Below are positions 1 to 11,670 of a DNA stretch of 34,248 nucleotides, in pieces. Positions within the stretch are counted from its first letter, which is position 1, and each line of letters begins with the position of its first letter. The stretch is from Zygnema cylindricum (taxonomy: Eukaryota > Streptophyta > Zygnematophyceae > Zygnematales > Zygnemataceae). The stretch spans positions 154,931-189,178 of the forward strand of contig JBBHKE010001351.1 in the NCBI GenBank assembly GCA_037447655.1, written 5' to 3'. The translations under genes and the position numbers were made by a program. Under the pieces are notes generated by a model, which was not told where the DNA came from, did no database searches, and saw only the letters and a list, made by a program, of their open reading frames with translations.

Positions 1-488
1 AAAAAAAAAAAAACACTCGATCTTCTTAGACCCAAAGAGCCCCTTTTTTTTTACGTTGTTTTTTATAAAACAATTCTTATTTTAGGAGAAATATTTAGGT
101 TATTAACTCGAATTAAACTTATCTAAAACAGGAGGTCACCACCATTAACCTTAACAAAATATTTTTTTTTGCATTTTTTTTTCCCCGAGAAACCCAGATT
201 CTTCTAGCTCACAAAAAAAAAAAAAAAGCTATGAAGTAAATAAAAAAGTAAAGAAGAATAGAAGTAATTCCACTCAAAAAATGAAAAAAAGGAAACGAAC
301 TGCAAGTTAAATTGCAAAAAAACTGGAAAAAAAAGAGCAAAAAAATGAATAAAAAAATTTGCAAAAGAAATGCAAAACTGTAGCGAATTGCAAGAAAAAA
401 CTGAAAAAGACCTAATAAAAAAACTGCAAATATCTGTTTAAAAAACAACAACAACAAATAAAGAAAAACTGCAAAAAACTGCCAAAAC
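1..488. other. AT-rich low-complexity flank of gene 1
   Basis: This stretch is A/T homopolymers and short GCAAAA-type runs. I see no convincing exon, promoter or RNA gene. It may be an intron or the 5' flank of the gene that follows, whose first exon boundary cannot be placed. Peptides readable here are homopolymer translations. Confidence 0.5.
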
Positions 489-510
489 TTGCAAAAACAA
501 ATATCTGAGG

Positions 511-830
511 GGGGGGGGGAGAGTGGAGGAGAGAGTGGGGGGGATAGTGGAGGAGAGGGAGAAGGAGATAGTGGAGGGGAGAGTGGAGGAGAGAGTGGAG
601 GGGAGGGAGGAGGAGATAGTGGAGGAGAGAGTGGAGGAGAGAGTGGAGGAGATGGAGGAGGTGATAATGGAGGGGAGAGTGGAAGAGAAAAGGGAGGAGG
701 AGGAGACAGTTGAAGTTGGGAAGGGAGAGAAATGGGAGGAAAAGAGGGAGGAGAAGAGGGCGGAGAGAGAGATGCATATTATGGAATTTCAGAGGAGAGA
801 GAGAGCGAGGGAAGTAGAATATATAAGGGG
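511..830 (+). repeat. Polypurine GGAGGA/GAGAGG tract
   Basis: A run of about 320 bases is almost free of pyrimidines apart from scattered T, built from GGAGAGTGGAGGA-like units. It lies at the 5' edge of gene 1 and would translate as Glu/Gly/Arg/Val repeats in several frames. Such tracts can form triplex or G-quadruplex structures; that is inference. Confidence 0.8.
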
Positions 831-3800
831 AGAGGAGAGGGACATGACAGAGGTGACAAGTGTCACAGGGAAGAGAAATTTGAGTGATTTTGGGTCATGG
901 GGGGAGGAGAGGGAGCGAGAGGAAGCTCTCCCTCTTGGGAAGAGAGTGAGGTTGGGAGTTGAAGGAGAGGGAAGGGAAGTATTGAGAGAGGAAAATGATG
1001 AGATTTCAGGGAGAGAGGGAGAGGAAGTAGACAAAACCGAACAAAAAATAGGGAATAGAATTGAATCAGAAACTGACAAAAATAGAGAAAAAAGTACAGA
1101 AAAAAGTACGGAGAAAAGATCACTTAGTATCCTTACGGAAAATTTAGAATCGAAAGAAACGAAAAAAAAGAAAACGTCAAAAAATATCGATTTCGAAACT
1201 TTTTTGGAAAATTTAATTTTGGAAATTTGTGGTTTTTGTGGGAAAAATAGGCAGATTCAAATTCTTAAAGAGGTAATGATTTGCGGAAAATACCGAATTT
1301 TGTCTTTAGTGGAAAGGCAGGGGGAGGAGGGAGAGATTGGAAGAAGAGAGGGAGATTCTGAAATGGAGAGGGAGAGGGAGAGGGAGAGGGAGAGGGAGAG
1401 GGAGAAGTTGAAGAGTGAGGAGAGGAAGGAGAGAGAGAAAATGGAAAAGAGGGAAAAGGAGAGGGAGAAGGAGAGGGAGGAGTGGGAGAAGGAGAGGGAG
1501 GACTTGGGCTCTAAAAGTGGGGGAGAGGGGAGAGGAGGAGAGGAAGAAGAAAAAGAAAGTACGAAAACTTTTGGTGTTTTGAATGGGAAACAAGAGTCTA
1601 GATGTAGTGTGGAAAATGGAGAAAGGGGGGGAGAGGAGAGAGAAGGAGAGACGCCTCGAAAGGGAGAGAAACCCATTTTTGAAGCGATTTTTGATGAATT
1701 AGAGAACTTTGAAGAAATGTCAAAAATAATAGGAGAGAGAGGAAAAAGTGATTTTATGGGAGAGAGGGAGGAAAGAGAAAAAGGAAGAGAGAGAGAGGCC
1801 AAGGGGGAGAGGGAGGAGGGGGAGGAGAGAGAGTGGAAAGAATTGACTATAGGAGAGTTTTTTGGAATCTCGTGTTATTTTGCGAAACTTTGTGAAGAGG
1901 AAAATGAAATTCAGGTATGCTGAGAAAACCTTTTTTTAAATATATATTTTTTAATTTTATTTGTTTGTTCATTTATTTATACATTTTTTTTTTGTTTTTT
2001 TTAATGGTCTATGTACAAACAATTTTTTTGTGTGTGAATTTTTTTTTTAAGAATTTACTCAATTTTTTTTATAAACCCAAATTTAGTGTGGATAAGAATT
2101 TACAAATTAATTAAATGACTGAAAAAGAAAAAAAACCGAAAAAACCACCTTGAACTAGATTTACTAAAAATCTATCCAATGATTTTTATTTATTTATTTA
2201 TTTTGTTTTCTGTTTATGCATTTATGTATTTATTTATTTATTTGGTTATTGATTTTTTTTTTATTGTTTTTTTCTTTGAAACAAAAATTTTTAAGTATTA
2301 ATTTTTTTAGGCGTTTGTTTGTTTTTTTTTTTCAGGAAGTGCGAGAGATTTTAATTTCTATTTTGAAATCGAGAGAAGTGCCAATTCTATTTTTGGGAAT
2401 TTTGGTAAAAGGTTTTTCAATTTTTTTATCGGAATTCTTTTTTTTTTTTGAAGAAACGGGAGTCGATAAATTGACAAGAAGAACAGTAAAGGTGAGATTT
2501 TTTATTATTATTATATATATATTTTTGTTTATTTATTTATTTTAATTTTTTGTAAATGTGTTTTTATAAAGGAAATGAGAGGATAATCTGATGGTTAACA
2601 AAAAAAAATATATATATTGTAAAAAGGATCTGAGGTGAAACATTTTTTCTTTTTTTTTGGGTTTTTTTAGGTTTTGATTTTTGGTTTTCTTTAATTTTTT
2701 TTCTGGATTTTTTTTTTTTTTTTGCATTTTTTCTTCTTCAATTATTACTAAGTATCCATTTCTGCCTTAAGACTTCTCTTTTTTTTTTTTTTTAGGTGAT
2801 TTTGGAGGACATTGCTCGAAATATTTGGATTCTTCAAATACTAAAAAAATGAGGGGAGAGAGAAGGAGGGGGAGGAGGGGGAGAGGGGGAAGAGGAGGTA
2901 GGGGAGAGGAGGACAGTCTGTGAAATATATGAGAAAGGAGGAGGGGGAGGAGGGGGGGGGAGTGGAGAGAAAGAGAGTGTTTTAGAATGTGAAAATTTTG
3001 ACGGAAAATTAAAAAACGGAGAACAGAAATCTGATTTTATTGAATCACATTTCGACAAAAAAACCAGGTAAGGAAATTTCACTTTTAAAAAGATGCAACA
3101 AATAAATAGGGTACAAAAATTTGTATGTTTTAATTTAATTAAAAATTATTAAGATAATTATAAAGTGTGCAAAATTATATGTACTACCTATATTAAAAAA
3201 AAAGATTTTTTTTCATAAATATGAATACAAAAGTAAATATGTCAATTAAATTATAAAAAAAAAACATATGTATATAAATGTAAAAACAGATTGAGTACAA
3301 AAGTATATATGTCATTTAAATTTAGAATATACATAAAATGATATATATTATTGAGCTGTAAATTAGTGTTTTGTAAATTTTAGAAAAGAATTTATAAACA
3401 TAGCAACCAATATTTGGACGTTTTTGGTCATTTTTTTTTCCCCATATTTGGTCATTTTTATCATTTTTAAATTGTATTCTTTTTTTGGATGTAAAATTTT
3501 CGGTTTATTTATTTATTTAATTTTTCAACCTGTTTCAACCATTGAACAAGAAGGCGGAGGAGGGCGAGGGAGGGGGGGAGGGAAAGAGGGGGGGGGAGAA
3601 GCGTATATTTCTTTTCTTCTCTTCCTCCTTTTTCCTCCTCCTCCCCCTCCTTCCCCTCCCCCCCCCCCTCTTTCTCCCAGTATTCTCATTTTTTTTTTTC
3701 TTTTCAGAAAATCGATCGAAAACGATTTTTTTCGGTCGGAAAAAGATTCTTTTGGAATTCTTGTTTCCGAAATTTTTTCGACACTCCAATTTTTTTTCGA

Positions 3801-5333
3801 AAATAATTCGATTTCGGATATTTTTTCGGCCTTTTCTGTTGTCAAAAAGGGAAAATTTGAATGTCAAAATAAAGACGTTTCGAGAAAAGACAAAATTGGG
3901 AAAGAAGACAAAATTTTGGAAGAGGGAGAGAGAAAAGAGGAGAGGGAGGAGGGAGAGAGGAATGGAGAGGGGAGAAGGGAGAAGGAGAAAACGACGGAAA
4001 AAGTTACCGAAAATTTCAAGTTTTATATCATTAATGAGGAAAACAACAAAATTAAGGAAAACGGCAAAATAAAGGAAAAAGACAAAAAGGAGGAAGAAGA
4101 CAAAATAGAGGAAAAAGACAAAATAAAGGAGCTACAGGACGCTACGGACTCTTTGGAATTGTTGACAGCACATTTGGTAAGATTTTTTGTTTATTTTAAT
4201 CCACACTAATTACTGTATTTATTTCGCAAATTTGGTGTTAACGAAGAACTCTGACTAAAATCACAATCAATGATAAAAATTAAAATAACAATAATAATGA
4301 TAATAATAATTATAACAGTAAATGATAACAGGAATCCAAAGTAACTCAAACATCAAGGTTCTCCCATTTTTTTAGGGTTTTTATGGTTTTTTAAGGGTTT
4401 TTCAAGGTTTTTTTTATGCTAACAACTCCCCAATCTAACCAACAAAATATCCACATTAATAATTATTTCATATCTTATGGCAAAAATTGAGTTTTTTTTT
4501 TTTTTTTAACTGTTGGAAATTCTTAACACTTTACATTTTAAGTTTTTTTTTATTTTTTTTTGAGTGATTAATTTTATGGATTGGTAACTCTCATTTTTTT
4601 TTTTTTTTCATGTTTTTTTTTTTTTTTTTTTTTTGTTTTTTTTTTTTCAGGGTTGGGAGTGGTGTTATAATGACATAATTTGCGAAAAAATATTTTCACT
4701 TTTAAATAAAGGACTTCATCGTCAACTTTTTGTCGGAAATATTCTTCTTCTCGGCCTTCTTGCTAGGTGATTTTTTTTTTTCATTTCTTTCTTTTAATTG
4801 TTATCAATATTTATTAATTGTTATTTGTGTATTTTTTATGGTTTTTGGTTTCTTTCTTTCTTTTAATTATTATCAATATTCATTTATTGTTATTTCTATG
4901 TATTTTTTATGTTTTTTTTTTTTTTTTTCCTGCTTTTTTATTCTCCTTCGCAGTGGTCTTAATAGCCGAGTTTTCGCTATTTTTTTCTTTTTGGTTCTTC
5001 TTTTTTGCATTTATACTTTTTGCAACTTCTGTAATTCTTCCCCCCCCTCCCTCCCTTCCTCCCTCCCTCCCTCCTTCCCTCCCTCCCTCCCCCATCCTCC
5101 CTCCCTCCCCCATCCTCCCTCCCCCTCTCTCCCTCTCCCCCTCATTCTTTTTTGCTAATGTTCTATTTTGCAGATTTGGCGTTTTGTCCGACGGTACGGA
5201 ATTGCCCGGTGTCAAAAATATCTGCGTTTGTCTTTTTCACATAGGACAAAAAGGCGCCAGCTGTCAGTCGGCATTTTCTGCTCTCGGCCGCGACGCCGCG
5301 AAAGAGGCTTTGAAATCCATTTATGATAGGTAG
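652..5333 (+). CDS. Six-exon gene for a charged low-complexity protein of unknown function (5' end unresolved)
   Basis: I infer exons at 652(or upstream)-1914, 2336-2491, 2796-3067, 3708-4176, 4651-4766 and 5174-5333. All five junctions are GT..AG with T-rich acceptors, and every splice phase matches (0, 0, 2, 0, 2). The frame stays open upstream of the first in-frame ATG at 652, so the true start may be earlier or in another exon. Exon 1 is mostly Glu/Arg/Gly from purine repeats, interrupted by hydrophobic islands (DFETFLENLILEICGFCG; GEFFGISCYFAKLCEE). Exon 2 is hydrophobic. Exon 4 is Lys/Glu-rich. Exons 5-6 encode an ordinary-composition helical C-terminus (GWEWCYNDIICEKIF, then LLGLLARFGVLSDG) ending at TAG 5331-5333. 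That tail faintly recalls the C-terminus of plant EMB1611/MEE22-like proteins, from memory only. TGA at 2850-2852 lies in frame in exon 3, so this may be a pseudogene or contain a sequence error. An AG|GTAG at the stop could also be a further donor. Confidence 0.6.
1363..1405 (+). repeat. GGGAGA hexanucleotide microsatellite inside exon 1
   Basis: A near-perfect (GGGAGA)n run sits within the open frame of gene 1 and encodes alternating Glu-Arg. Its six-base unit preserves the frame whatever the copy number, so length variation would change protein length without a frameshift. Confidence 0.85.
5041..5150 (+). repeat. CCCTCCCT polypyrimidine tract in the last intron of gene 1
   Basis: A (CCCT)n/(CCCTCC)n tract occupies the 3' part of the intron 4767-5173, just before the acceptor TTTTGCAG at 5173. 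It could act as an extended polypyrimidine tract for exon 6 splicing. The same CT/GA-rich sequence type recurs at 2860-2960, 3540-3680, 23715-23816 and 34171-34248. Confidence 0.75.
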
Positions 5334-5567
5334 TTTTATTTTTATTTGTTTTTTTTTTTTCTTTTTTCTTTTTTCTTTTTTCCAAAGAGTTTGGTGGATT
5401 TTTATACTTTTTTAAGAATTTTCCTTGGAATATTGGTTTTTTTGGGAGGGGGGGAGGGAATTTTGAATGTTTTGGGTTTTTTGTTTTGTTTTGGGAATGG
5501 AAAATTCTACTGCTTTTTCAATTTACTTTTATGTTTTTTTTTTTTGTCGGATCTTGTGAGATTTGTG

Positions 5568-5573
5568 AATAAA
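5568..5573 (+). terminator. Candidate polyadenylation signal of gene 1 (AATAAA)
   Basis: AATAAA occurs 235 bp after the gene 1 stop, in T-rich sequence suited to a 3' UTR. Further AATAAA-like repeats lie at 5851-5871. The assignment is positional only. Confidence 0.4.
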
Positions 5574-6189
5574 ATGAAGTAAATTATAGTAGTAAGCTTG
5601 CATTAAATTAGATTTAAAACGTGGACATAAATACTTGATTGGGTTACAAAGAGAGATAATTATTTAAAGTCTCCAAAATAGATAAGTAAAAATGTTTAGA
5701 TTTTTTTTTTCTTTGTCTGTCAAAAGTACCATAAGTCAGTTTTTTTTTTTGTGTCTCATGTGCAGCTAAATTTTTTTTATTTTTTTTTTAAATGATAATT
5801 CATTTGACACTGGAGTAGAAGTGATTATTAGTGTAAATGCAAAGAAACAGAAATAAATAAATAATAATAAAAAAAAAAATCTGAAAAAGTATCTGAGTGT
5901 TGGCTATCGACCACTGAAACAGTTATGGTTATAAGTAATAATAATTGTTACTAATAAACTGTTTCTATTCAGAAAAAACTTGCAGGATAAATTAAAAAGC
6001 ACGATGGTAAACCATCTGAGTCTGGGGGTACAAAAGGGGTGGCATGACCAACACTGAAAAACAACAATAATAAAAAACAAAAAGAGCGACAAGAACACAC
6101 CCTAAAAAAAGGAAGCAACAACAAGGAAATAAAAGCACCCTAACTCAGAATGAAAAGCACGGCAACTCACAAAAACAAAACTACAAACC
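5574..6189. other. Intergenic spacer between gene 1 and the retroelement fragment
   Basis: AT-rich sequence with homopolymers. Near 6180-6205 it holds a short CCCCAACCCCAACCCTAAC stretch, which on the minus strand follows the end of the retroelement reading frame. It resembles telomere-like or retroelement 3'-tail repeats but is only about three units long. No gene seen. Confidence 0.5.
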
Positions 6190-7535
6190 CCAACCCCAAC
6201 CCTAACTCAATTAAATATCTACGAAAAACAACCCCGTAAGTCCCCCAGCCCGGGGGAGCACGTTGAGGAAGTTCCGGAGCACGGCGACGATCCATAACCG
6301 CAACAGTCGATCGGAGGAGAATAGAAGCTTGAGGAGAATAGAAGCCTGCACTCGCAGTAGAGCCACAGATAAAAGTTGACAGTAAAAAGAAGTAAGGACC
6401 GAAGGAGGAGGGCTCCCAGGTCCTCGACGCTCGAAAGCACGTCGAGCACAAGTACGGAAAAACTCGTCCAGTGCAACACCCAAACAACCAAAGATCTCAA
6501 TCGCCATCGGAATAAAGTCATCCATAGGGTCCCGGTGGGCATAATCAAGCTCCTTCGCCTTAGCAGCATCACGAGCTGCCACCCCAAGATGTAGAGCCGC
6601 CTGACCGACAACTGTAGCTGAAGTGGGGTTCGCCCGAACAATATCACCGAAAATGCGACAGGCACCATCAAGCAAAACAACATCGATCCGACGCGAGGGA
6701 ATAATATGAGAAACCTCTCGACGCACAGAAAAGCCCCCTTCTGAAGCAATAGTAGCAACGGGTGTCTCGAATAGTGTCGTGCGCCTGGATCAAATCTCCC
6801 CCATGGGAGCAACGAAGCAAATGGACACCATCGGGCCTCAAGACACGACCACATGCACAAACAAGAGAGCCAAGTAAAGGAGGATGGGGCAGGCGAAGGC
6901 GAAACCAAAGGGCGGTGGTGAACTGAGTTGGTGAGAATCGGAGAGTGGACAAAATAGGTGTGGCAAAAAGCCAAGACCCAGAACCAGGTCCACCAGAAGA
7001 GAGAAGACGGGCACAAGAAGAATCGGAGGGAATCGCATTGAGAAGCTCGGATTTAATGGTGGCGACAACCCGATCAGAAATCGATTCCTGGTCACGCTCA
7101 ACAGATTTTGTAACCAGTGTCGAGAAAATCGGCACATCCACAAGGGAATGGGGAGGAAGAGAACATGACGCGTCCAATAGAGATCGCTAGAAGGCGAACA
7201 CACCATCTGAAACCCGGGGGATAACAGTAGCTAGAACGGGGGTGTCCTCACCCAAGAAACATGAAACAAGAGTAGAGGCAATAAGACACCAACTTCCCAA
7301 ATAGGCAGCGGGAGCAACACGAGCGGTCGATAATAGACCCAACCCCCCAGTAGAGACAGGGAGGGATGCGTGAATGCGGGCCGATGGCCCAGACTCGCGA
7401 TCAAATGCCCCGCACCTAACAGAGAGTGGAGGACGTCCATGAGGCGATCGTCAAAAGCCGAGAGAGAGGAGAGAAATGTCGAGGTGGGAGGGGAAGTACG
7501 AGTGAGGTAAGACGGGCGGTGGGGAAAACACCTGG
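6190..7535 (-). pseudogene. Decayed non-LTR-type reverse-transcriptase C-terminal/endonuclease fragment, copy 1
   Basis: On the minus strand the pieces follow the order usual for the C-terminal half of plant and algal RT proteins. They are an AFDDRLMDVLHSLLG segment, STGGLGLLSTARVAPAAYLG (post-RT region), GPGSGSWLFATP, a CxC...H...C cluster (CACG, then HLLRC), and an endonuclease-like region with RRIDVVLLDG followed by DFIPMAIEIFGCLG. The last two match, in general pattern, the PD-(D/E)XK-like tail of such elements. The frame is broken near 7390, stopped by TAG near 7188 and shifted by one extra C near 6764. The polymerase core is absent, so the fragment is 5'-truncated near 7535. It is not functional. 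The family assignment comes from motif recognition, not a search. Confidence 0.7.
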
Positions 7536-8271
7536 TTAGGCGTGGTTCAATAACTGAAACTTGCAGAAATTGTTTATTTCAGTTAGAACCAAAAAAAAAA
7601 GAGAACCAAAAATTTGTTGCCGTGTAACAAAACGCAAATATTTCATAAATTTATACACAATAAAATGCAGTTTGAAATGTACAATACAATATGGTATAGT
7701 ACCAAACCGTACAATGTAGTAAAACAAAATTTGGTGTAGCAGATGAGAATAATTACTTTGAACTTTTAAGCGATGATATTATCAATCATATCAATCGATA
7801 AATTGGCAAAATTGGGAGCGAGAGTATTTTCTTTTGGCATTAGCTTTTTCTTCTCTACTCTTTAATCAATTTTTCTCTGTTCACATGTCTAATTTTTACT
7901 TGAAGAAAACCAACCAAAAGAGAAAGATCATATATTTACATTGCAACCATCGGAGAAAAGGTGATAAATGCTAAAATTGCTATAATCGCTAAAATCGCTA
8001 AATTCGGCACTTGTCGCATGAGTATTTTCATACAAGATGGTATGAAGTTTGGTTCACCAATAAGCGAATATAAACTGTAAACGTAAACTTTAAGAGAGTT
8101 TTAGGAGCTGTAAATAAGTAGTGTTGTCGTATTATATTTGTCATCATTATGATAGTTAATTACACTAACTCGAGAGTGAGCTTTTCGGACCCCAAATCAG
8201 AAAAGAGTGTCGGTAACACTATATTAGTAAATAAGCGAAACATTATATGATGTAGACAATGAATTGCTATT

Positions 8272-8427
8272 AGCATTAATAACACTAATTCTGTCCTGTT
8301 TTTTTCGCCCTTTGGACACAAAATAACATTATTAATGAGAAAAATAGTCTATTGTTACTAGTACTAACTCTTTCTAAGGTTCACAATTGTCTATGTCATC
8401 TAGACTAGAATTAGTGTTATTATTAAC
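8272..8427. repeat. Imperfect inverted repeat (possible MITE relic)
   Basis: The left arm near 8273-8290 (ATTAATAACACTAATTCT) pairs with AGAATTAGTGTTATTA near 8406-8421. Flanking sequence (GATGTAGACAATG versus CAATTGTCTATGTCATC) extends the symmetry imperfectly. I see no clear target duplication, so this could be a decayed foldback element or chance in AT-rich DNA. Confidence 0.4.
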
Positions 8428-8901
8428 ACCAAAACGGCCCTCACCCTAATTATTCCTTAACGCTAAAAGTGATTGGCGTTGTAGTTAATCCTCATAAAGT
8501 ATCAACACTAATATACACAAACTCTAATAGCTACGGGAGGTGGTAAGTGGCAAGTAAATAACGTTTGTATAGTGTGCACATAATAAATACATTGAATGTG
8601 ACCCGATAAATCGTAAATATCGGATAAACATCAGGGAACCCTATCGAGTCTAGAAAGATTCGATAAAGCCGAAACGGGATTCGGTAAATCTGCGACAAAG
8701 CTTAGATTTAGCAACCAGTGACCGTACAATTGGAAAGTTAAGCGCCGTAATTTCCAAAGCTTACAAGAAAAACTGCCCGGAAACACGGGCACCTCAAATA
8801 TTTGGATAGCAAATAAGCTGTACTATAGTAGCAAAATAGTTTTTTTATTTATTTCATGGAGCTTTACTATTGTTAGGCCGGTCAGACTCGTACTAAATAA
8901 T

Positions 8902-8904
<3 letters not shown>

Positions 8905-8955
<51 letters not shown>
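8905..8955. repeat. (AT)n microsatellite
   Basis: An uninterrupted AT dinucleotide repeat of about 25 units, self-complementary and likely polymorphic. Shorter AT runs occur at 15333-15342 and 21446-21462 in matching positions of the large repeat copies. Confidence 0.95.
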
Positions 8956-8957
<2 letters not shown>

Positions 8958-9185
8958 ATAATTTGACGTATCTGGACATTGACCCGGTGGAGATTTCGTA
9001 TCTTACTGTTATCCACGATGACGTATGCATACTGACAGACTATTTCCGTATTTTATACTTACGACAATTTTAGATTAGACTCTTTTTTGACTCTGTCAAC
9101 GGAACATTATTATAAATTTAGAATCTTCAACATTATATTCATATTATCGCATTATCGACTGCGCCACGTGTGAATATCCATACCA

Positions 9186-9955
9186 AGGGTGCGTCTCCAT
9201 GTGCCTAAGTAAGGGTTTTTTTCTGTCGTTTTCCTGTAAAACTTAGAGACGTACCGCGTAAGTTTCAACCGTACAAAAAAATAGAGAAAATGAGAAGTAC
9301 ATTTTGCGTCATCATCGAATTTAAGATGTACTACATGTTGTCGTTTTGTGTTCTTCGACCCACGGCCACGCCAAAAAACGTCATCTTCAAACTTTTCTTT
9401 AAAACACAGAGAAGATGTGTTTGAAAACAAAGAATTTTCGAAAACCAAGTAGAAACACGTAGTCGGACGTGTAAAAAAAATTCAAAAAAAATCAAAAGAA
9501 TTCAAGCGACGACGAAAAGTGCACGATCCGCTATGTTTTGTCTGTTTCCGATCTGGTACGACAAAGCAATGTTTGGTTTTGTCCGTTTGAGCCTGGTACG
9601 GATTTTATTTCGCCAGGGGTCTCAAGATCAGATGCCATTTCCCGTCGAGCGGACAAGAGACGCAAAGGCAAATTGCATCTTCTTCAACCGTGAAACGGCA
9701 CAGCCTGGAATGCGGTACGTCTACAATGTCACGAAAAGTCACGCGACGTCACATGAAGTACAAAAAATAACGTGCGTCATCACAGATTGTACACTGTCGA
9801 CAACCGTCATGGGCATTGTCGACGTATACAATCGTCACGCCCTTAAGTGACAACTTCGTTTGGTACACATAGGGACACCCGAAATCCGGGTCCGCCGGAT
9901 CTGCGCTAAAAACAAAGTAAATTCTCTAAGTTTCAAGTACATGGAGACGCACCCT
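9186..9955. mobile_element. 770-bp element bounded by perfect 17-bp terminal inverted repeats
   Basis: AGGGTGCGTCTCCATGT at 9186-9202 has its exact reverse complement at 9939-9955. Beyond the 17 bp the ends keep patchy similarity (AACTTAGAGA on both, with different spacing). The termini (A/T-AGGG) recall hAT elements, but no target-site duplication is visible, so the superfamily is not settled. It holds a plus frame of 105 codons (9533-9850) and a minus frame of 98 codons with no recognisable domains. I regard it as a non-autonomous transposon. Confidence 0.65.
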
Positions 9956-11662
9956 AACCTAAAATAACCCTAAAAAAAAAAAAAAAACAAAAAAAAATTG
10001 TTCAAAAATTTGTTTACTCTTGATATCGGTAGCTTCCATCGAACTGGAAGTACGGCAAAAAACCGTACTTTTGCCGATGCTTAAAACTAAAAATCGGCAG
10101 TTCCAGATCGATACGCAACAATAAAAATATAGCTTAAAGTGAAGAGTTCCAGTAAAATAATTACACGTATAAATGACAACTGTTAATAATCGTTAAGCCG
10201 TACGAAATTTCCACCTGACAGCCAGCGATGAAAATACAAGAATATTGTCGACGAAAAGCTACTCAATGATAGGAAAGTACAGTCCTGTTTAGTAATGTAC
10301 GGAAATGTAGAATTACTGACAGATTGCCGGCAACGATATTCCGCGAAACTTACATGCTACGTTTGCCGGATGTTCAATTCATTTTTTTTTCAAAAAGGTT
10401 CGTACACATTTGGCGTCACGAATTAAATTCTGACAGGTGGCGTAATTACATGTTTAGTGCAGTAAGGTTTTCACAGCGCACAGTTTACCGTACGATTCTT
10501 TTGACCGTTTTAAGCGGAGATGACTTCAAAATGGCATTTTTTTAGCCTCAAAATGAGTACCCCGCAAATATGGCAATATTTTTCAGATACTCTCTTATTC
10601 TGGATAAGAAGCTAGCCAATCGCTGCATGACACGTAGGAATCTTAAAGAATTTTCAAGCGCGTGTACGGACAGGTACACTAAGCACCAAGATTGCGTGGT
10701 GTACGACAAGGTCCTGCTTTGCAGATGACGTGGAGTATCCTAAAGCTGGATTTTTGTCGGTATCATTTGTTTTTTATGAATATACGACGACTTTATCTTG
10801 TTACACTCTTGACATGTCACATATAGTTTTTGTCGGCAGGACAGCACGGCAGATTTTCTATCTACTGACGTGGCGACGTGCTAAACTAGTAATAATATAA
10901 TTTTGAACGGAGGCCACAACTGAAAATTCTCCATGTGAAAGCCAATCGCTAGGCTTTGACAGAATCTTTAAAGATTCGTTTTGTTGACGTGGCGAAAAAT
11001 AAGTTTATACACGTGTCCTATGAAAGAGAGTCATCATGAGGAACCTACGCTTCTTCGCAGTTTCCCTCATTCGTTTATTGGAAATATTTCACGGAGAAAC
11101 CCTAAATCCTACAAAACCCTTAATCCTACAAAACCCTGAATCGCTGAAATCATTGTAGCCGTACATGTACTTTTTTAACAGAAGAGATTAAGATAATCAC
11201 GCTCCGAAGGACAATCAGATTTTCCTAAGCGTGCGGACAACAGAAATTCTGGGCTTGACAGTCATGTCACAAGTTTTTCTGACCAATAACATTTATCTCC
11301 GGGATTTGCGCTGTGTGACTTGCACTACCGTCCAAAGACAATGCGCATGAGTGCGTCACAGCGACACGAAAAAGTGAAACATTTTCTGTCATTTTGTGCG
11401 TCCTCTGCAAAGTTTGCCTGTCTTTCTGGCTTCCACTGACAGGAATGCATTATATTTTATTATAATTTGCATTTAGTATATTCGAATCGTCGCAGAGATT
11501 CTATATCGACGAATAGCATTAGCTGCCAAAGATTCTCTTTTTTGGGTTTACGTAGGCGCCTCAAATCCTCACTATTGGTTCAGATATTCTTTTGGATATT
11601 CTCTCCAGAATCGAATGCCACTCATATATGTACGGTAAACGTACGGACAGGCGGGGATTCCA
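9956..11662. other. Repeat-rich non-coding region
   Basis: No recognisable gene. It includes a poly-A tract near 9974, a perfect small hairpin AAGTACGG-(N7)-CCGTACTT at 10047-10069 and a 17-bp tandem repeat at 11097-11147. GTAC- and ACGT-containing words are frequent. An open frame at 10324-10545 has no domain I recognise. Confidence 0.5.
11097..11147. repeat. Three tandem 17-bp units starting AAACCCT
   Basis: Units at 11097-11113, 11114-11130 and 11131-11147 share AAACCCTxAATCCTACA, the third more diverged. AAACCCT is the plant telomere heptamer, but the unit is 17 bp, so this is a short interstitial tandem repeat and not a telomere. Confidence 0.7.
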
Positions 11663-11670
11663 CGCTAAAC

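Larger units (their letters stand above)
7536..9185. other. Non-coding region with hairpin and microsatellite
   Basis: No open frame longer than chance and no recognisable protein. It contains an imperfect inverted repeat around 8270-8430 and a TA microsatellite at 8905-8955, listed separately. The remainder is AT-rich and unassigned. Confidence 0.55.

Noticed and set aside
209-777. Hydrophobic and His/Leu/Pro-rich minus-strand frames opposite gene 1
   Set aside because: They are complements of A-rich and GA-rich tracts; composition follows the repeats and no splice structure or domain supports them.
6184-6204. CCCCAACCCCAACCCTAAC as a telomere array
   Set aside because: Only about three irregular units; better explained as a short interstitial or retroelement-tail repeat.
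9533-9850. 105-codon frame inside the 770-bp element as a transposase
   Set aside because: Far too short, with no DDE-type or zinc-finger signature; the element is treated as non-autonomous.
11097-11147. Possible CRISPR-like spaced repeat
   Set aside because: The three 17-bp units are directly adjacent with no spacers, and the genome is eukaryotic.
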